Source: Sphingobacterium sp. BN32 (GTDB lineage Bacteria > Bacteroidota > Bacteroidia > Sphingobacteriales > Sphingobacteriaceae). From it: 64,000 nt of DNA. The notes below the pieces were generated by a model. It was not told the DNA's origin. It did not search any database and was given only the letters and a program-made list of their open reading frames with translations. Where the stretch lies: the NCBI RefSeq assembly GCF_030503615.1, contig NZ_CP129963.1, positions 1,178,001 to 1,242,000 of the forward strand, written 5' to 3'. The stretch's first letter is position 1. Each line of letters begins with the position of its first letter. The translations under genes and the position numbers were made by a program. Of this stretch, positions 26,204 to 33,940 are shown one piece after another.

Positions 26204-28666
26204 ATGGACTCTAGAAGAGACTTTTTAAAAAAAGCTTCCTTATTAGCTGGTGCTACAGCAGCGACACAGTTTATGCCTGACTCGATTCAGCGCGCTTTGG
26301 CCATCGATGCACCTGCGGGTTCAACCTATCTTGATGCTGAGCACGTCGTTTTCTTGATGCAGGAAAACCGCTCTTTCGATCATAGTTACGGAACATTAAA
26401 AGGCGTACGCGGGTTCAATGATCCTCGCACAATTTGCAACCAAGGGATGCCTATTTGGCTGCAGAAAAACGCACAAGGAAAATATTATCAACCTTTTCAT
26501 CTAGACATTGAAAAAACAAAATCTACCTGGATGGGGTCGCTGCCACATGGTTGGCGCGACATGGTATATGCCCGAAACGATGGGAAGATGAATACCTGGC
26601 TGGAAGCCAAAAAGGCCGGTAATCCGGATTATCAACACATGCCCTTAACCTTGGGGTATTATAATCGTCAGGATTTGCCATTTTACTATGCCTTCGCGGA
26701 CGCATTCACGGTTTGCGATCAGCACTTCTGCTCTTCATTGACCGGCACAAGTGCTAACCGTTCGTATTTTTGGTCTGGCACTGTTCGGGAAGAAGCGCGC
26801 AATCCCGAGTCGGCGGCACATGTAGACAACGGACAGATCAACTACCGTGATGTGGCTTGGAAAACTTATCCGGAACGACTACAGGAAGCTGGGATCGATT
26901 GGCGCGTTTATCAGAATGAACTCAGTGTACCGGTAGGATTTGAAGGCGAAGAGGAGGATTGGCTTGCCAACTTCACAGACAATAACCTGGAGTTTCATAA
27001 GCAATATCAGGTGAAGTTCCATCCGGCATATTATGAATATATAAAGAAAGAAATTCCTAAGATCGAACATCAGCTGATGACGAGCCGCTTTGCAAGCGAG
27101 GAGGCTTATAAAAAGGTGCTGGATCGATTAGAAGGATATAAAAAAGACGTAGTGCGTTATTCTCCGGAGAATTTTGCAAAGCTCAGCAAGCAGGAACAGG
27201 AAATACACAAGCGCGCATTCACAACGAATACGGGTGATCCAGACTATCACAGCTTAACAGATATTACTTACTCGGACAACGGTAAAGAAAGAACGGTAAA
27301 AGTGCCAAAAGGAGATTTGTTTTATCAGTTCCGAAAAGACGTAGAAGAGAATAAATTACCGACAGTTTCCTGGTTAGTGGCACCTTGTCGTTTCTCAGAT
27401 CATCCCGGATCGCCATGGTTTGGCGCCTGGTACGTTTCGGAGACCTTAGATATTTTGACGAAGAATCCTGAGGTATGGAAGAAGACAATTTTCATCCTAA
27501 CATACGACGAAAATGATGGTTATTTCGATCATATTCCACCATTTGTTCCGGCGTTGCATACGCGTCCGGAGACGGGTGCTGTGCCGAAAGGAATGGAGAC
27601 GGCAGATGAATTCGTGACGAACGAGCAGGAGAAGAAAAGATCGGGAAATAAAGATAGCACGCTTGATTCGCCAATCGGATTAGGTTTCCGCGTACCATTG
27701 GTAATCGCTTCGCCATGGAGCAAAGGTGGCTGGGTGAATTCTGAAGTATGCGATCATACCTCGACGCTACAGTTCTTAGAACATTTTATTGAGAAAAAGA
27801 CAGGCAAAAAGGTTTTGGAGTCGAATATAAGCGCATGGCGACGTTTGGTTTGTGGCGATTTGACATCAGTATTCCGTAAACCCGAAGATTCGAAGCGTCC
27901 TACCATCGATTTTGTTGATCGCGATGCAGAGGTTAGCCGAATCTATAAGGCGCAGGCGAAAGGCTTGCCCGAAGATTTTGATGTAATGGACAGCTTAGAA
28001 GATGCGAAAAGTATTTCTTTTAAAAAGGGAAACAATGGGCTGCAGCTTGCGGAAGCAGGAACGAAGCAGGCCTGTGCAATTCCATATGATATGGATGTGA
28101 ACTTCGTTGTCGACCGCGATAAACAAACATTGACGATAAGCTTCCAAGTGGGTGGAAAGTTGCCTGCACAAAAGGTTGTTGGTGTTCCATTCTTTGCGAA
28201 ATCGGCTGTTCCTTTCGGGGAGCAGTCGGAACTTGATCGCGTTTTTAATTTTGCTGTCAAACCAAGTGAGTCGATCCATTACAAATGGGCTTTTGATAAG
28301 TTTGTGGGTGATAAGATCGATATGGAGGTTTATGGGCCAAATGGCTTCTATCGCCGTTTCGCATTCAGCAAAAAGAATGTGCCGGCGGCAGTCACGGTGG
28401 TCGCTGCGGATCACCATCGTGGTCTGCAATTGAAGACTAGTCCGTCATCAATCGGATTGTCTATTGAGCATGCCGCCTATGGACACGCTGCGAAGCAAGT
28501 TACCAAAGGTAAAACTTCCGCGCACACTTGGGATCTAACGCGTTCTTCCGGCTGGTATCATTTGGAAGTTACAAGCAAGGAGGATGATCAGCTGTTATTG
28601 ATTTATGCCGGGCATCAGGAAAACGGAAAGCCAAGTATAACCGATCCGATTATGGGCGGTAAATAA
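26204..28666 (+). CDS. Phosphocholine-specific phospholipase C (PlcC/AcpA family)
   Basis: 820 residues. A Tat signal RRDFLKKASLLAGATAAT leads to a phosphoesterase domain (~45-540): FLMQENRSFDHSYGTLKG (metal ligands E/N and D), the nucleophile region SLTGTSANRSYFW, FILTYDENDGYFDHIPP (metal D/D/H), and VCDHTSTLQFLEHF. C-terminal beta-domains of the DUF756 type follow (two copies, ~620-700 and ~735-815). The enzyme hydrolyses phosphatidylcholine or sphingomyelin outside the cytoplasm, a phosphate-scavenging or degradative role. It is monocistronic between a 255-bp AT-rich leader and a strong terminator. Length is close to known members. Confidence 0.93.
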   Translation: MDSRRDFLKKASLLAGATAATQFMPDSIQRALAIDAPAGSTYLDAEHVVFLMQENRSFDHSYGTLKGVRGFNDPRTICNQGMPIWLQKNAQGKYYQPFHLDIEKTKSTWMGSLPHGWRDMVYARNDGKMNTWLEAKKAGNPDYQHMPLTLGYYNRQDLPFYYAFADAFTVCDQHFCSSLTGTSANRSYFWSGTVREEARNPESAAHVDNGQINYRDVAWKTYPERLQEAGIDWRVYQNELSVPVGFEGEEEDWLANFTDNNLEFHKQYQVKFHPAYYEYIKKEIPKIEHQLMTSRFASEEAYKKVLDRLEGYKKDVVRYSPENFAKLSKQEQEIHKRAFTTNTGDPDYHSLTDITYSDNGKERTVKVPKGDLFYQFRKDVEENKLPTVSWLVAPCRFSDHPGSPWFGAWYVSETLDILTKNPEVWKKTIFILTYDENDGYFDHIPPFVPALHTRPETGAVPKGMETADEFVTNEQEKKRSGNKDSTLDSPIGLGFRVPLVIASPWSKGGWVNSEVCDHTSTLQFLEHFIEKKTGKKVLESNISAWRRLVCGDLTSVFRKPEDSKRPTIDFVDRDAEVSRIYKAQAKGLPEDFDVMDSLEDAKSISFKKGNNGLQLAEAGTKQACAIPYDMDVNFVVDRDKQTLTISFQVGGKLPAQKVVGVPFFAKSAVPFGEQSELDRVFNFAVKPSESIHYKWAFDKFVGDKIDMEVYGPNGFYRRFAFSKKNVPAAVTVVAADHHRGLQLKTSPSSIGLSIEHAAYGHAAKQVTKGKTSAHTWDLTRSSGWYHLEVTSKEDDQLLLIYAGHQENGKPSITDPIMGGK

Positions 28667-28685
28667 TAGGAAAACTATCAGACGG

Positions 28686-28728
28686 ATAAATAAGAAGAGC
28701 CCTCGATCAAAGGGCTCTTCTTATTTAT
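28686..28728. terminator. Bidirectional terminator between plc and usp
   Basis: An 18-bp perfect stem (28686-28703 with 28711-28728; GC centre AAGAGCCCT / AGGGCTCTT), 7-nt loop, AT-rich outer part supplying T tracts for both strands. It lies 19 bp after the phospholipase stop and 26 bp from the end of the convergent universal stress gene. Confidence 0.92.
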
Positions 28729-28754
28729 GTCGTTTCTTATGAAAATAGGGTATA

Positions 28755-29603
28755 CTAATCTACTTTTTTGAAAAAAGTAGGAACTTTTAAATTATTCGCG
28801 ATCACCTTTGGAAGGCTTCTTGAAAACAAGTTACGGAAAAAACTCTTTCGTGTGTAAGAGACCAGTAACACATCAACATCTTCGTCTTCAACCAACCTTT
28901 CGACTGCATATGTAATCGGTATGTTTACATCCAGGCGATTGACCATTTCGTAATCGTGGTAAGTTACCTCATTGCTGCCCAACGCTTTCATCACCTTCTC
29001 TTTCCAAAAAGTTATATCTTCGCTATTGGGTCTTCGTGGAGCTTCATTGATATGTAGCAGGGATACTTTCAGACTTGGACTGGTTCGTGCAATGAACTCA
29101 TCTAATATATCGATGTCGTTGTCTTTAAAATTGGTTAAAACACCGATTTTTTCTAATCTAAACTCGCCGTAATTTGCCGGAACAGCCAGCACGCCAATCG
29201 GTGAATGGCGTATCAGCTCGTACGTATTGCTACCGATAGCGACATTGACCAATCCACTGGCGCCTTTTGTGCCCGTCACAATAAACTTAATCGAGTTTTC
29301 ATCAATTAGACTGAGAACGATATCATTCAGGTTGCCTTCCATGCAAGCTGCTGTGCTATCAATATCTGGATAGGCTTCTTTAAAGCGATTGTAGAAAATT
29401 TCCATATCGTCTTCCGCGGCAGCGATATTGTGTTTGCTTACTTCATCTTTAAACTCTTGTGTGGCAAGCAATCGTGAGAACGTTTGATAGACATGGAGAA
29501 TCTGAATATTCCAGTCATACTTCTTCGCTAATTCTGCAGCGTACTGGGCAGCAACCCATGCATTCTCTGAAAAATCGGTAGGGACGAGTAAGGCATGTTT
29601 CAT
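28755..29603 (-). CDS. Tandem universal stress protein
   Basis: 282 residues made of two UspA domains. The first (1-~145) has LLVPTDFSENAWVAAQYAAE and the ATP-binding motif GTKGASGLVNVAIGSNT, then PIGVLAVP. The second (~150-282) starts RLEKIGVLTNFKDNDIDILD and lacks the glycine-rich ATP motif (VLLVSYTRKSFFRNLFSRSL instead), so only the first is expected to bind ATP. Two-domain Usp proteins of about this length are common in Bacteroidota and often respond to stress or low oxygen. A near-consensus promoter sits directly upstream. Confidence 0.92.
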   Translation of the reverse strand: MKHALLVPTDFSENAWVAAQYAAELAKKYDWNIQILHVYQTFSRLLATQEFKDEVSKHNIAAAEDDMEIFYNRFKEAYPDIDSTAACMEGNLNDIVLSLIDENSIKFIVTGTKGASGLVNVAIGSNTYELIRHSPIGVLAVPANYGEFRLEKIGVLTNFKDNDIDILDEFIARTSPSLKVSLLHINEAPRRPNSEDITFWKEKVMKALGSNEVTYHDYEMVNRLDVNIPITYAVERLVEDEDVDVLLVSYTRKSFFRNLFSRSLPKVIANNLKVPTFFKKVD

Positions 29604-29628
29604 GATGGGAAAATTAAAAGGTTATTAT

Positions 29629-29660
29629 CAAATATACCCAAATCGTTGGCTGGAAGCAAA
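29629..29660 (-). promoter_or_regulatory. Bacteroidota-type promoter of the universal stress gene
   Basis: Read on the minus strand: TTTG (29660-29657), 20-bp spacer, TATATTTG (29636-29629). Both boxes match the Bacteroidota housekeeping consensus TTTG / TAnnTTTG exactly. It is 25 bp from the start of the 28755-29603 gene. Confidence 0.75.
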
Positions 29661-29698
29661 TTAACGGGATGGGAAATGTGGTTATATTGCCACTTAAA

Positions 29699-29794
29699 AT
29701 GGTTTTCTTGTTAAAAATTGTTAAGGTGAAGCGTCAAAAATACGATAGGGGAGATCGCCTCGTTATTATTATAGCAAAAGCGCACAGCAAGTGA
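29699..29794 (+). CDS. Possible 31-residue basic peptide or small-RNA locus
   Basis: A short frame (MVFLLKIVKVKRQKYDRGDR then LVIIIAKAHSK) with a hydrophobic start and a highly basic, fairly compositionally biased middle; an ATG at 29669 would give 41 residues. What makes it worth listing is a strong terminator on the same strand at 29842-29874 with no other plus-strand gene upstream within 1 kb, so something is transcribed here. It may equally be a non-coding RNA of about 150-200 nt. No promoter was identified with confidence. Confidence 0.35.
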   Translation: MVFLLKIVKVKRQKYDRGDRLVIIIAKAHSK

Positions 29795-29841
29795 GTAATA
29801 AGAGTAAGTAATTTCATAATTAGGTTAATAATTGGTTTGTT

Positions 29842-29876
29842 AAAAATCCTGAGGCCCCCAACCTCAGGATTTTTTA
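29842..29876 (+). terminator. Strong terminator of an unannotated plus-strand transcript
   Basis: A 13-bp stem AAAAATCCTGAGG / CCTCAGGATTTTT with a 7-nt loop, followed by a T run. No recognised gene on the plus strand ends before it; the preceding minus-strand gene points away. It can also serve the minus strand after the 78-residue gene. Confidence 0.85.
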
Positions 29877-29920
29877 TTTGTGAATATTTTCCAACAAACC
29901 ACGATCATAAATTTTGCACG

Positions 29921-30003
29921 CTAATGTCTAAAATCTAAAATCTAATATCTCAATTCTCCCCTCTACTTCCCTCCCTAGGTCTAAATACTAACTACTAAAT
30001 ACT
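29921..30003. repeat. Dispersed repeat, partial copy C
   Basis: Only the right part of the element: CTAATGTCTAAAATCTAA from 29921, then CTCCCTAGGTCTAAATACTA and ACTACTAAATACT to ~30003. There is no core and no left end. It stops within about 6 bp of the stop codon of the minus-strand 78-residue gene, whose terminal TAG-like triplets continue the ACT/AGT iteration. It lies 45 bp after a terminator. Confidence 0.75.
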
Positions 30004-30008
30004 TACTA

Positions 30009-30245
30009 CTACTTCAGCATCATGGCTTCTTTATGGTTCAACACCTGTTGGTAGGTTGGATCACCATGTAGAAATAGGCTTTCATGAAAAGGAGCGGGAA
30101 TCAAAACCTTAGCTTCGAACTTATCGAGCGGGATAAAGAATAACACGCCGTGTGAAACCGATTTATCATCGATTATCTGTGTGTATTTGCTGGCCTTGTC
30201 TCCAAGCTTTTTCTCTTTCTCTAGTTTCTTTATCAATAGTTGCAT
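30009..30245 (-). CDS. Small hypothetical protein beside a universal stress gene
   Basis: A 78-residue soluble protein: basic, coiled-coil-prone N-terminus (LIKKLEKEKKLGDKASKYTQ), a hydrophobic strand pair (SHGVLFFIPLDKFEAKVLIP) and a short helical end. No family recognised. It starts 3 bp after the stop of the larger universal stress gene on the same strand, so it is co-transcribed with it. Its last codon and stop lie next to repeat copy C; the gene may once have been longer. Confidence 0.65.
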   Translation of the reverse strand: MQLLIKKLEKEKKLGDKASKYTQIIDDKSVSHGVLFFIPLDKFEAKVLIPAPFHESLFLHGDPTYQQVLNHKEAMMLK

Positions 30246-30248
30246 ATC

Positions 30249-31097
30249 TTATTTTTCCTCATGGAATACTAAAATAGGAACTTTGGAGTGAAATGCTAGG
30301 TTATTGCTAATGCTATTGTTAAACATACGATCGAAAAAGCTCCTATTGCGTTTCACAACAGCCAAGATGTCAATATTGTTTTCCAATAGGTACGTTGTGA
30401 TGGTATTTTCTATGCTTTCTACTTCGTCGAGTAATACATAATTGATGTCTTCGTTAGGAAACTCATGTCGCCAGTTTTCTGTCTGCAATAAAACATCAGC
30501 GATTTTTGAGTTGTGAAGGATGTTTAAGCAATCCAGTCTGGCATTGACTGCTCTTGCCATGATTATTGCTTCACGGAGTGCTGGTTTATCTTTTTCGCGG
30601 AAGAGCGTAGTGAATACCACACGTTTGATACCTTGGTATTTTGCATGAGGAGGCACCGCTAATACTGGGTTTTGTATGTTTTTGATCACATTGACGGTAT
30701 TCGATCCAATGATTTTGGATAGGAAACCACTTTCTCCGTGGGTACCCATCACGACCAGGTGTATTTTCTCGCGATCCACAATCTTTCTCACCACTGAAGC
30801 CACAGGTCCTTCCTCAAATAGGAAAACTAGCTCTACATCGGAAGCATCCTCCGCTTCGGCAATCTTCCGCATGCCCTGGGTTTTCTTTTTATACGTTTCG
30901 AATTGGTTCAGCTCGATGGATTGATAAACCTCTCCAATTAATTCAGGCTGACCGGCATGTGTCGCGGATAATACGGGCTCTACATACGTGTATAACACAT
31001 ATATCTTTGCATCGATCGACTTGGCGATGTGCAAAGCATAGACGAATGCATTTGTTGCAATGTCTGAAAAATCGGTTGGGAATAATAGGGCTCTCAT
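30249..31097 (-). CDS. Tandem universal stress protein
   Basis: 282 residues from the ATG at 31097 (MRALLFPTDFSDIATNAFVY); the frame opens 7 codons earlier but the domain starts here, and the length equals the neighbour. Domain 1 (~1-140) carries VVMGTHGESGFLSKIIGSNT, a complete Usp ATP-binding motif, and PVLAVP. Domain 2 (~150-282) ends ILAVVKRNRSFFDRMFNNSI without the glycine motif. About the same architecture as the 28755 gene, so the two are paralogues separated by the small gene, a repeat and a terminator. Confidence 0.92.
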   Translation of the reverse strand: MRALLFPTDFSDIATNAFVYALHIAKSIDAKIYVLYTYVEPVLSATHAGQPELIGEVYQSIELNQFETYKKKTQGMRKIAEAEDASDVELVFLFEEGPVASVVRKIVDREKIHLVVMGTHGESGFLSKIIGSNTVNVIKNIQNPVLAVPPHAKYQGIKRVVFTTLFREKDKPALREAIIMARAVNARLDCLNILHNSKIADVLLQTENWRHEFPNEDINYVLLDEVESIENTITTYLLENNIDILAVVKRNRSFFDRMFNNSISNNLAFHSKVPILVFHEEK

Positions 31098-31221
31098 GGT
31101 CTTTCTTTTTTGTGTCACTTAAATTTACCAAATATTAAGCAGATTGATAATGATAGCAGTCATTATTTCAGTTTATCCTGTAGCATTTTGCTAAGATTTT
31201 ACGTACTCCTAATAAAATAAG

Positions 31222-31229
31222 TAATTTTG
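31222..31229 (+). promoter_or_regulatory. Candidate -7 element for the sigma factor gene
   Basis: TAATTTTG matches TAnnTTTG. The best -33 candidate is TTTA at 31198-31201 (20-bp spacer), a weak match. It would give a ~75-nt leader before the GTG start. Confidence 0.45.
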
Positions 31230-31309
31230 AGGTAATGTTATGGAATAAGGCTAATTAAACGATTTTAGGAAGAGAAGAAATTATGTCAGTATTGGAGCTT
31301 AGATAACCA

Positions 31310-31918
31310 GTGGGAATTTTAAATAAATACCTTGGAAATAGCACCCCATTGAACCTTAGAGTTGCTTTGGATAAGTGTGCTGTGTCTAACTCAGAGAAGG
31401 GCAAAGCTTACTTGTACAAGAAGTATTATGGCTATGTGATGGCTATTGTATTTCGTTACATGAAGCATGAGATGGAAGCAGAGGAACTGACGAATGAGTG
31501 TTTCGTAAAGATATTTTCTAAGATCGAAAGTTTTAGCGTTCATGAGGATGACACCATTCTGGAGAAGACCTTTAAAGCCTGGATCGGGCGGATTGCTGTA
31601 AATACCTCAATTGATGCACTTCGCGTTCGCAAGCAGATGTATATGCTCGACGATCTGAACGGTAGTGACACCTTACACTTTTCGGTCGAAGCGGATACCC
31701 GTTTAGAGTACAACGACATTATTGCGCTAATTCGCGAACTGCCGGATATCCAACGAACGATATTCAATATGTATGAAATTGAAGGCTACTCACATGATGA
31801 GATCGCCAGAGAATTAAGCATACCAGAGAGCACATCAAGAACTTATTTGACAAGAGCGAAGCAAAAGCTAAGGAAGCTTTATGCAACGCGTATTGATTTA
31901 GAAAGAATACAATCCTGA
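31310..31918 (+). CDS. ECF-type sigma factor
   Basis: 202 residues, GTG start forced by an in-frame stop at 31304-31306. Region 2: KAYLYKKYYGYVMAIVFRYM, EAEELTNECFVKIFSKIESF; the middle WIGRIAVNTSIDALRVRK is the classic ECF 2.4 segment; region 4: LPDIQRTIFNMYEIEGYSHD, EIARELSIPESTSRTYLTRA. The downstream gene, 13 bp away, encodes a membrane-anchored protein that could be its partner. Such ECF factors in Bacteroidota act in envelope stress or in transport control. No SusC/FecR neighbours, so not of the FecI type by context. Confidence 0.92.
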   Translation: MGILNKYLGNSTPLNLRVALDKCAVSNSEKGKAYLYKKYYGYVMAIVFRYMKHEMEAEELTNECFVKIFSKIESFSVHEDDTILEKTFKAWIGRIAVNTSIDALRVRKQMYMLDDLNGSDTLHFSVEADTRLEYNDIIALIRELPDIQRTIFNMYEIEGYSHDEIARELSIPESTSRTYLTRAKQKLRKLYATRIDLERIQS

Positions 31919-31931
31919 TTCGTAGAGAAAA

Positions 31932-33269
31932 ATGGAAAGCAACAAGAATAAAGACATTATTGATCACATTGTTAGGTCGTTAAGGGATAAGGAGGAGCTA
32001 CCTTATCGCGAAGGTGCTTGGGAGAAATTCCAAAGCACCCAATTTGCACCTAAGCGTACAAAGGCCGCCTATTACTATTGGGCTGCTAGTGCAGCTGCCG
32101 CCCTTTTAATTGCGTTTTTTGCAGTTAATAGATGGTCAGAAGCGCCTATGGGAGATCATACGCTTACATCGAACGATTCTAATCCGACCGAGCAAACGAC
32201 GGACCTGCCGGAATTAAATGATTCGCCGGCTGAAACGCCTCATGATTTGTCGGCAGCAAACTCCCTTAGCTCAGGGGTGATAACTGCCCAATCTACAGGG
32301 AATTTAATAGGTTCCAATTCATCAATTACGAACAAGTATCCTGTTGGAGATTTGCAGTTAGGAAGTTTACAGGCTGCGCATGTTGCTTTTGCGCCCTCCA
32401 TGATGAATATTCCTACTTTGAAGGCCGAAGGCGTTGAAGTAAGAAGTATCGTAAATTTAACGAATACTAAACCTGTTCGTTCAGGAAATATAGAACATAG
32501 TATGGCTTATCAAGCTGGCCAATTTGCCATGCAAGCAGATGGGAAAGAGCCGAAGATAGGGCAGAAGAAATTTAGTTTTTCCGAAAAGTTCGATTTAGGA
32601 TTATTCGTTTCTCCGAGTTCGACAAACGAGCAGATGAACTTTGGAGGCGGTATGCTATTGGGCTATAACATCAGTAAAAATTTGAGCGTTCGCACAGGAT
32701 TGGCTTATAATCAATATGAAGTTGGCTTAATGAAAGACCCGATTGGAGCCCCTGAGACACAGATCCTCGCGACCTCAGATGTCTTGGAACATGATGCTAA
32801 ATATAGCATGGTCGCTACCCAAGCAAGCCGTACGATGGTTTTGCCGAATGTGAATGCAGTTAGTGGGAATGTTCAGGCTTTTGAAATTCCTTTAGAGGTG
32901 AAATATAAAACCAATGCGGGATTATATGCATCTACAGGTATGACCTATGCTGTGGTACTCAATCAGAATCGTTATACCCACTTTATTGAAAATGCAAATG
33001 CTGATTTGTTCGAAAAAGGCTTGCCTACCACGTCGAAAGAAATGAATGATGCTGTACAGCCTGTGACGCGTAAGGTGAAAACTGACGAAGAAAATGTGAA
33101 TACCAATAACTTCGGTGGCTTCGTGAACTTTTCTATTGGAAAAGAGATGCGCGTGAATAAGCGGTTGAACCTGTCAGTCGAGCCTTATGTAAAACTACCT
33201 GTAGGTAGCTTTAAACGAGCGGATATGAATTATACAAACGGCGGTATCCGAATTATTACGAACTTTTAA
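31932..33269 (+). CDS. Membrane-anchored protein with outer-membrane-barrel-like C-terminus
   Basis: 445 residues. An acidic/basic cytoplasmic N-terminus (~1-47: KDIIDHIVRSLRDKEELPYR, EGAWEKFQ) resembles anti-sigma N-domains. One transmembrane helix follows (~50-65, YYYWAASAAAALLIAFFAV), then a Ser/Thr/Asn-rich linker to ~190 and a C-terminal part (~205-445) with barrel-style strands (FDLGLFVSPSSTNEQMNFGG, LLGYNISKNLSVRTGLAYNQ) ending GGIRIITNF. The single helix plus barrel-like part in one chain is unusual. Co-translated 13 bp after the sigma gene; probably a sigma regulator, by context. Confidence 0.82.
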   Translation: MESNKNKDIIDHIVRSLRDKEELPYREGAWEKFQSTQFAPKRTKAAYYYWAASAAAALLIAFFAVNRWSEAPMGDHTLTSNDSNPTEQTTDLPELNDSPAETPHDLSAANSLSSGVITAQSTGNLIGSNSSITNKYPVGDLQLGSLQAAHVAFAPSMMNIPTLKAEGVEVRSIVNLTNTKPVRSGNIEHSMAYQAGQFAMQADGKEPKIGQKKFSFSEKFDLGLFVSPSSTNEQMNFGGGMLLGYNISKNLSVRTGLAYNQYEVGLMKDPIGAPETQILATSDVLEHDAKYSMVATQASRTMVLPNVNAVSGNVQAFEIPLEVKYKTNAGLYASTGMTYAVVLNQNRYTHFIENANADLFEKGLPTTSKEMNDAVQPVTRKVKTDEENVNTNNFGGFVNFSIGKEMRVNKRLNLSVEPYVKLPVGSFKRADMNYTNGGIRIITNF

Positions 33270-33277
33270 GTCGAAGT

Positions 33278-33889
33278 CTATAGTTGATCGATTCTAACCC
33301 AGGACATTCCTGCAGCGATGGCGCCTTGAACCCCAGGGTCGCCGTCCTCGAATACTAAACAGTCTTTGGGATCTACCTGTAAATGTTCTGCCGCCAATAG
33401 GAAGGGTTGAGGTGATGGCTTTCCAAACTCCGTGTCTCCTGCGCAAACTAATGTTTCATATTTCCCTTTCACATCAATAACATCTAAGGTGATATTTAAT
33501 GTTGAGCGTGTCCCGCCAGATACAACACCTATTTTCTTAATGCCATGGTAGTCCAATAACACTTGGCGAACGAAGTCTACGGGTTGGGTTTGTTGGATAA
33601 AGTCTTGAATGAATATGGCAGATTTCCTTTTGGCAAAAACTCCATAATCTAATGCTACATGATAGCGCTTACTAATCTCTTCAGCAACGGCAATGGTTGG
33701 CCATCCAGCAGTTTCGTCGATCAAGTCGGGGTCTAAATCAACACCATATTCTTTAGAAACAGCAACATAAGCCGCTTTGTGCGCGTAGATATTGTCGGCT
33801 AATGTGCCGTCGACATCAAACAATAAAGCTTTGAAGGGAGAGGAGAGTTCTTTTAGTTTAAGGTATTTGTGCAACGATTGTTCATTCAT
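33278..33889 (-). CDS. HAD-family phosphatase (beta-phosphoglucomutase-like)
   Basis: 203 residues from the ATG at 33889 (MNEQSLHKYL), chosen because the 15 codons before it have no conserved features. HAD motif I LLFDVDGTLADN (nucleophile D and D+2), motif II GVVSGGTRST, motif III in GKPSPQPFLLAAE and motif IV EDGDPGVQGAIAAG. The cap insert between motifs I and II is of the small alpha-helical type. It dephosphorylates small molecules; substrate unknown. Convergent with the preceding gene (9 bp apart) and 51 bp after the proline dehydrogenase gene. Confidence 0.9.
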   Translation of the reverse strand: MNEQSLHKYLKLKELSSPFKALLFDVDGTLADNIYAHKAAYVAVSKEYGVDLDPDLIDETAGWPTIAVAEEISKRYHVALDYGVFAKRKSAIFIQDFIQQTQPVDFVRQVLLDYHGIKKIGVVSGGTRSTLNITLDVIDVKGKYETLVCAGDTEFGKPSPQPFLLAAEHLQVDPKDCLVFEDGDPGVQGAIAAGMSWVRIDQL

Positions 33890-33940
33890 GGCACAAAGGT
33901 AAGAAAGTCTCCGCAATTGGGAGACTTTCTTCAAGTTGAA

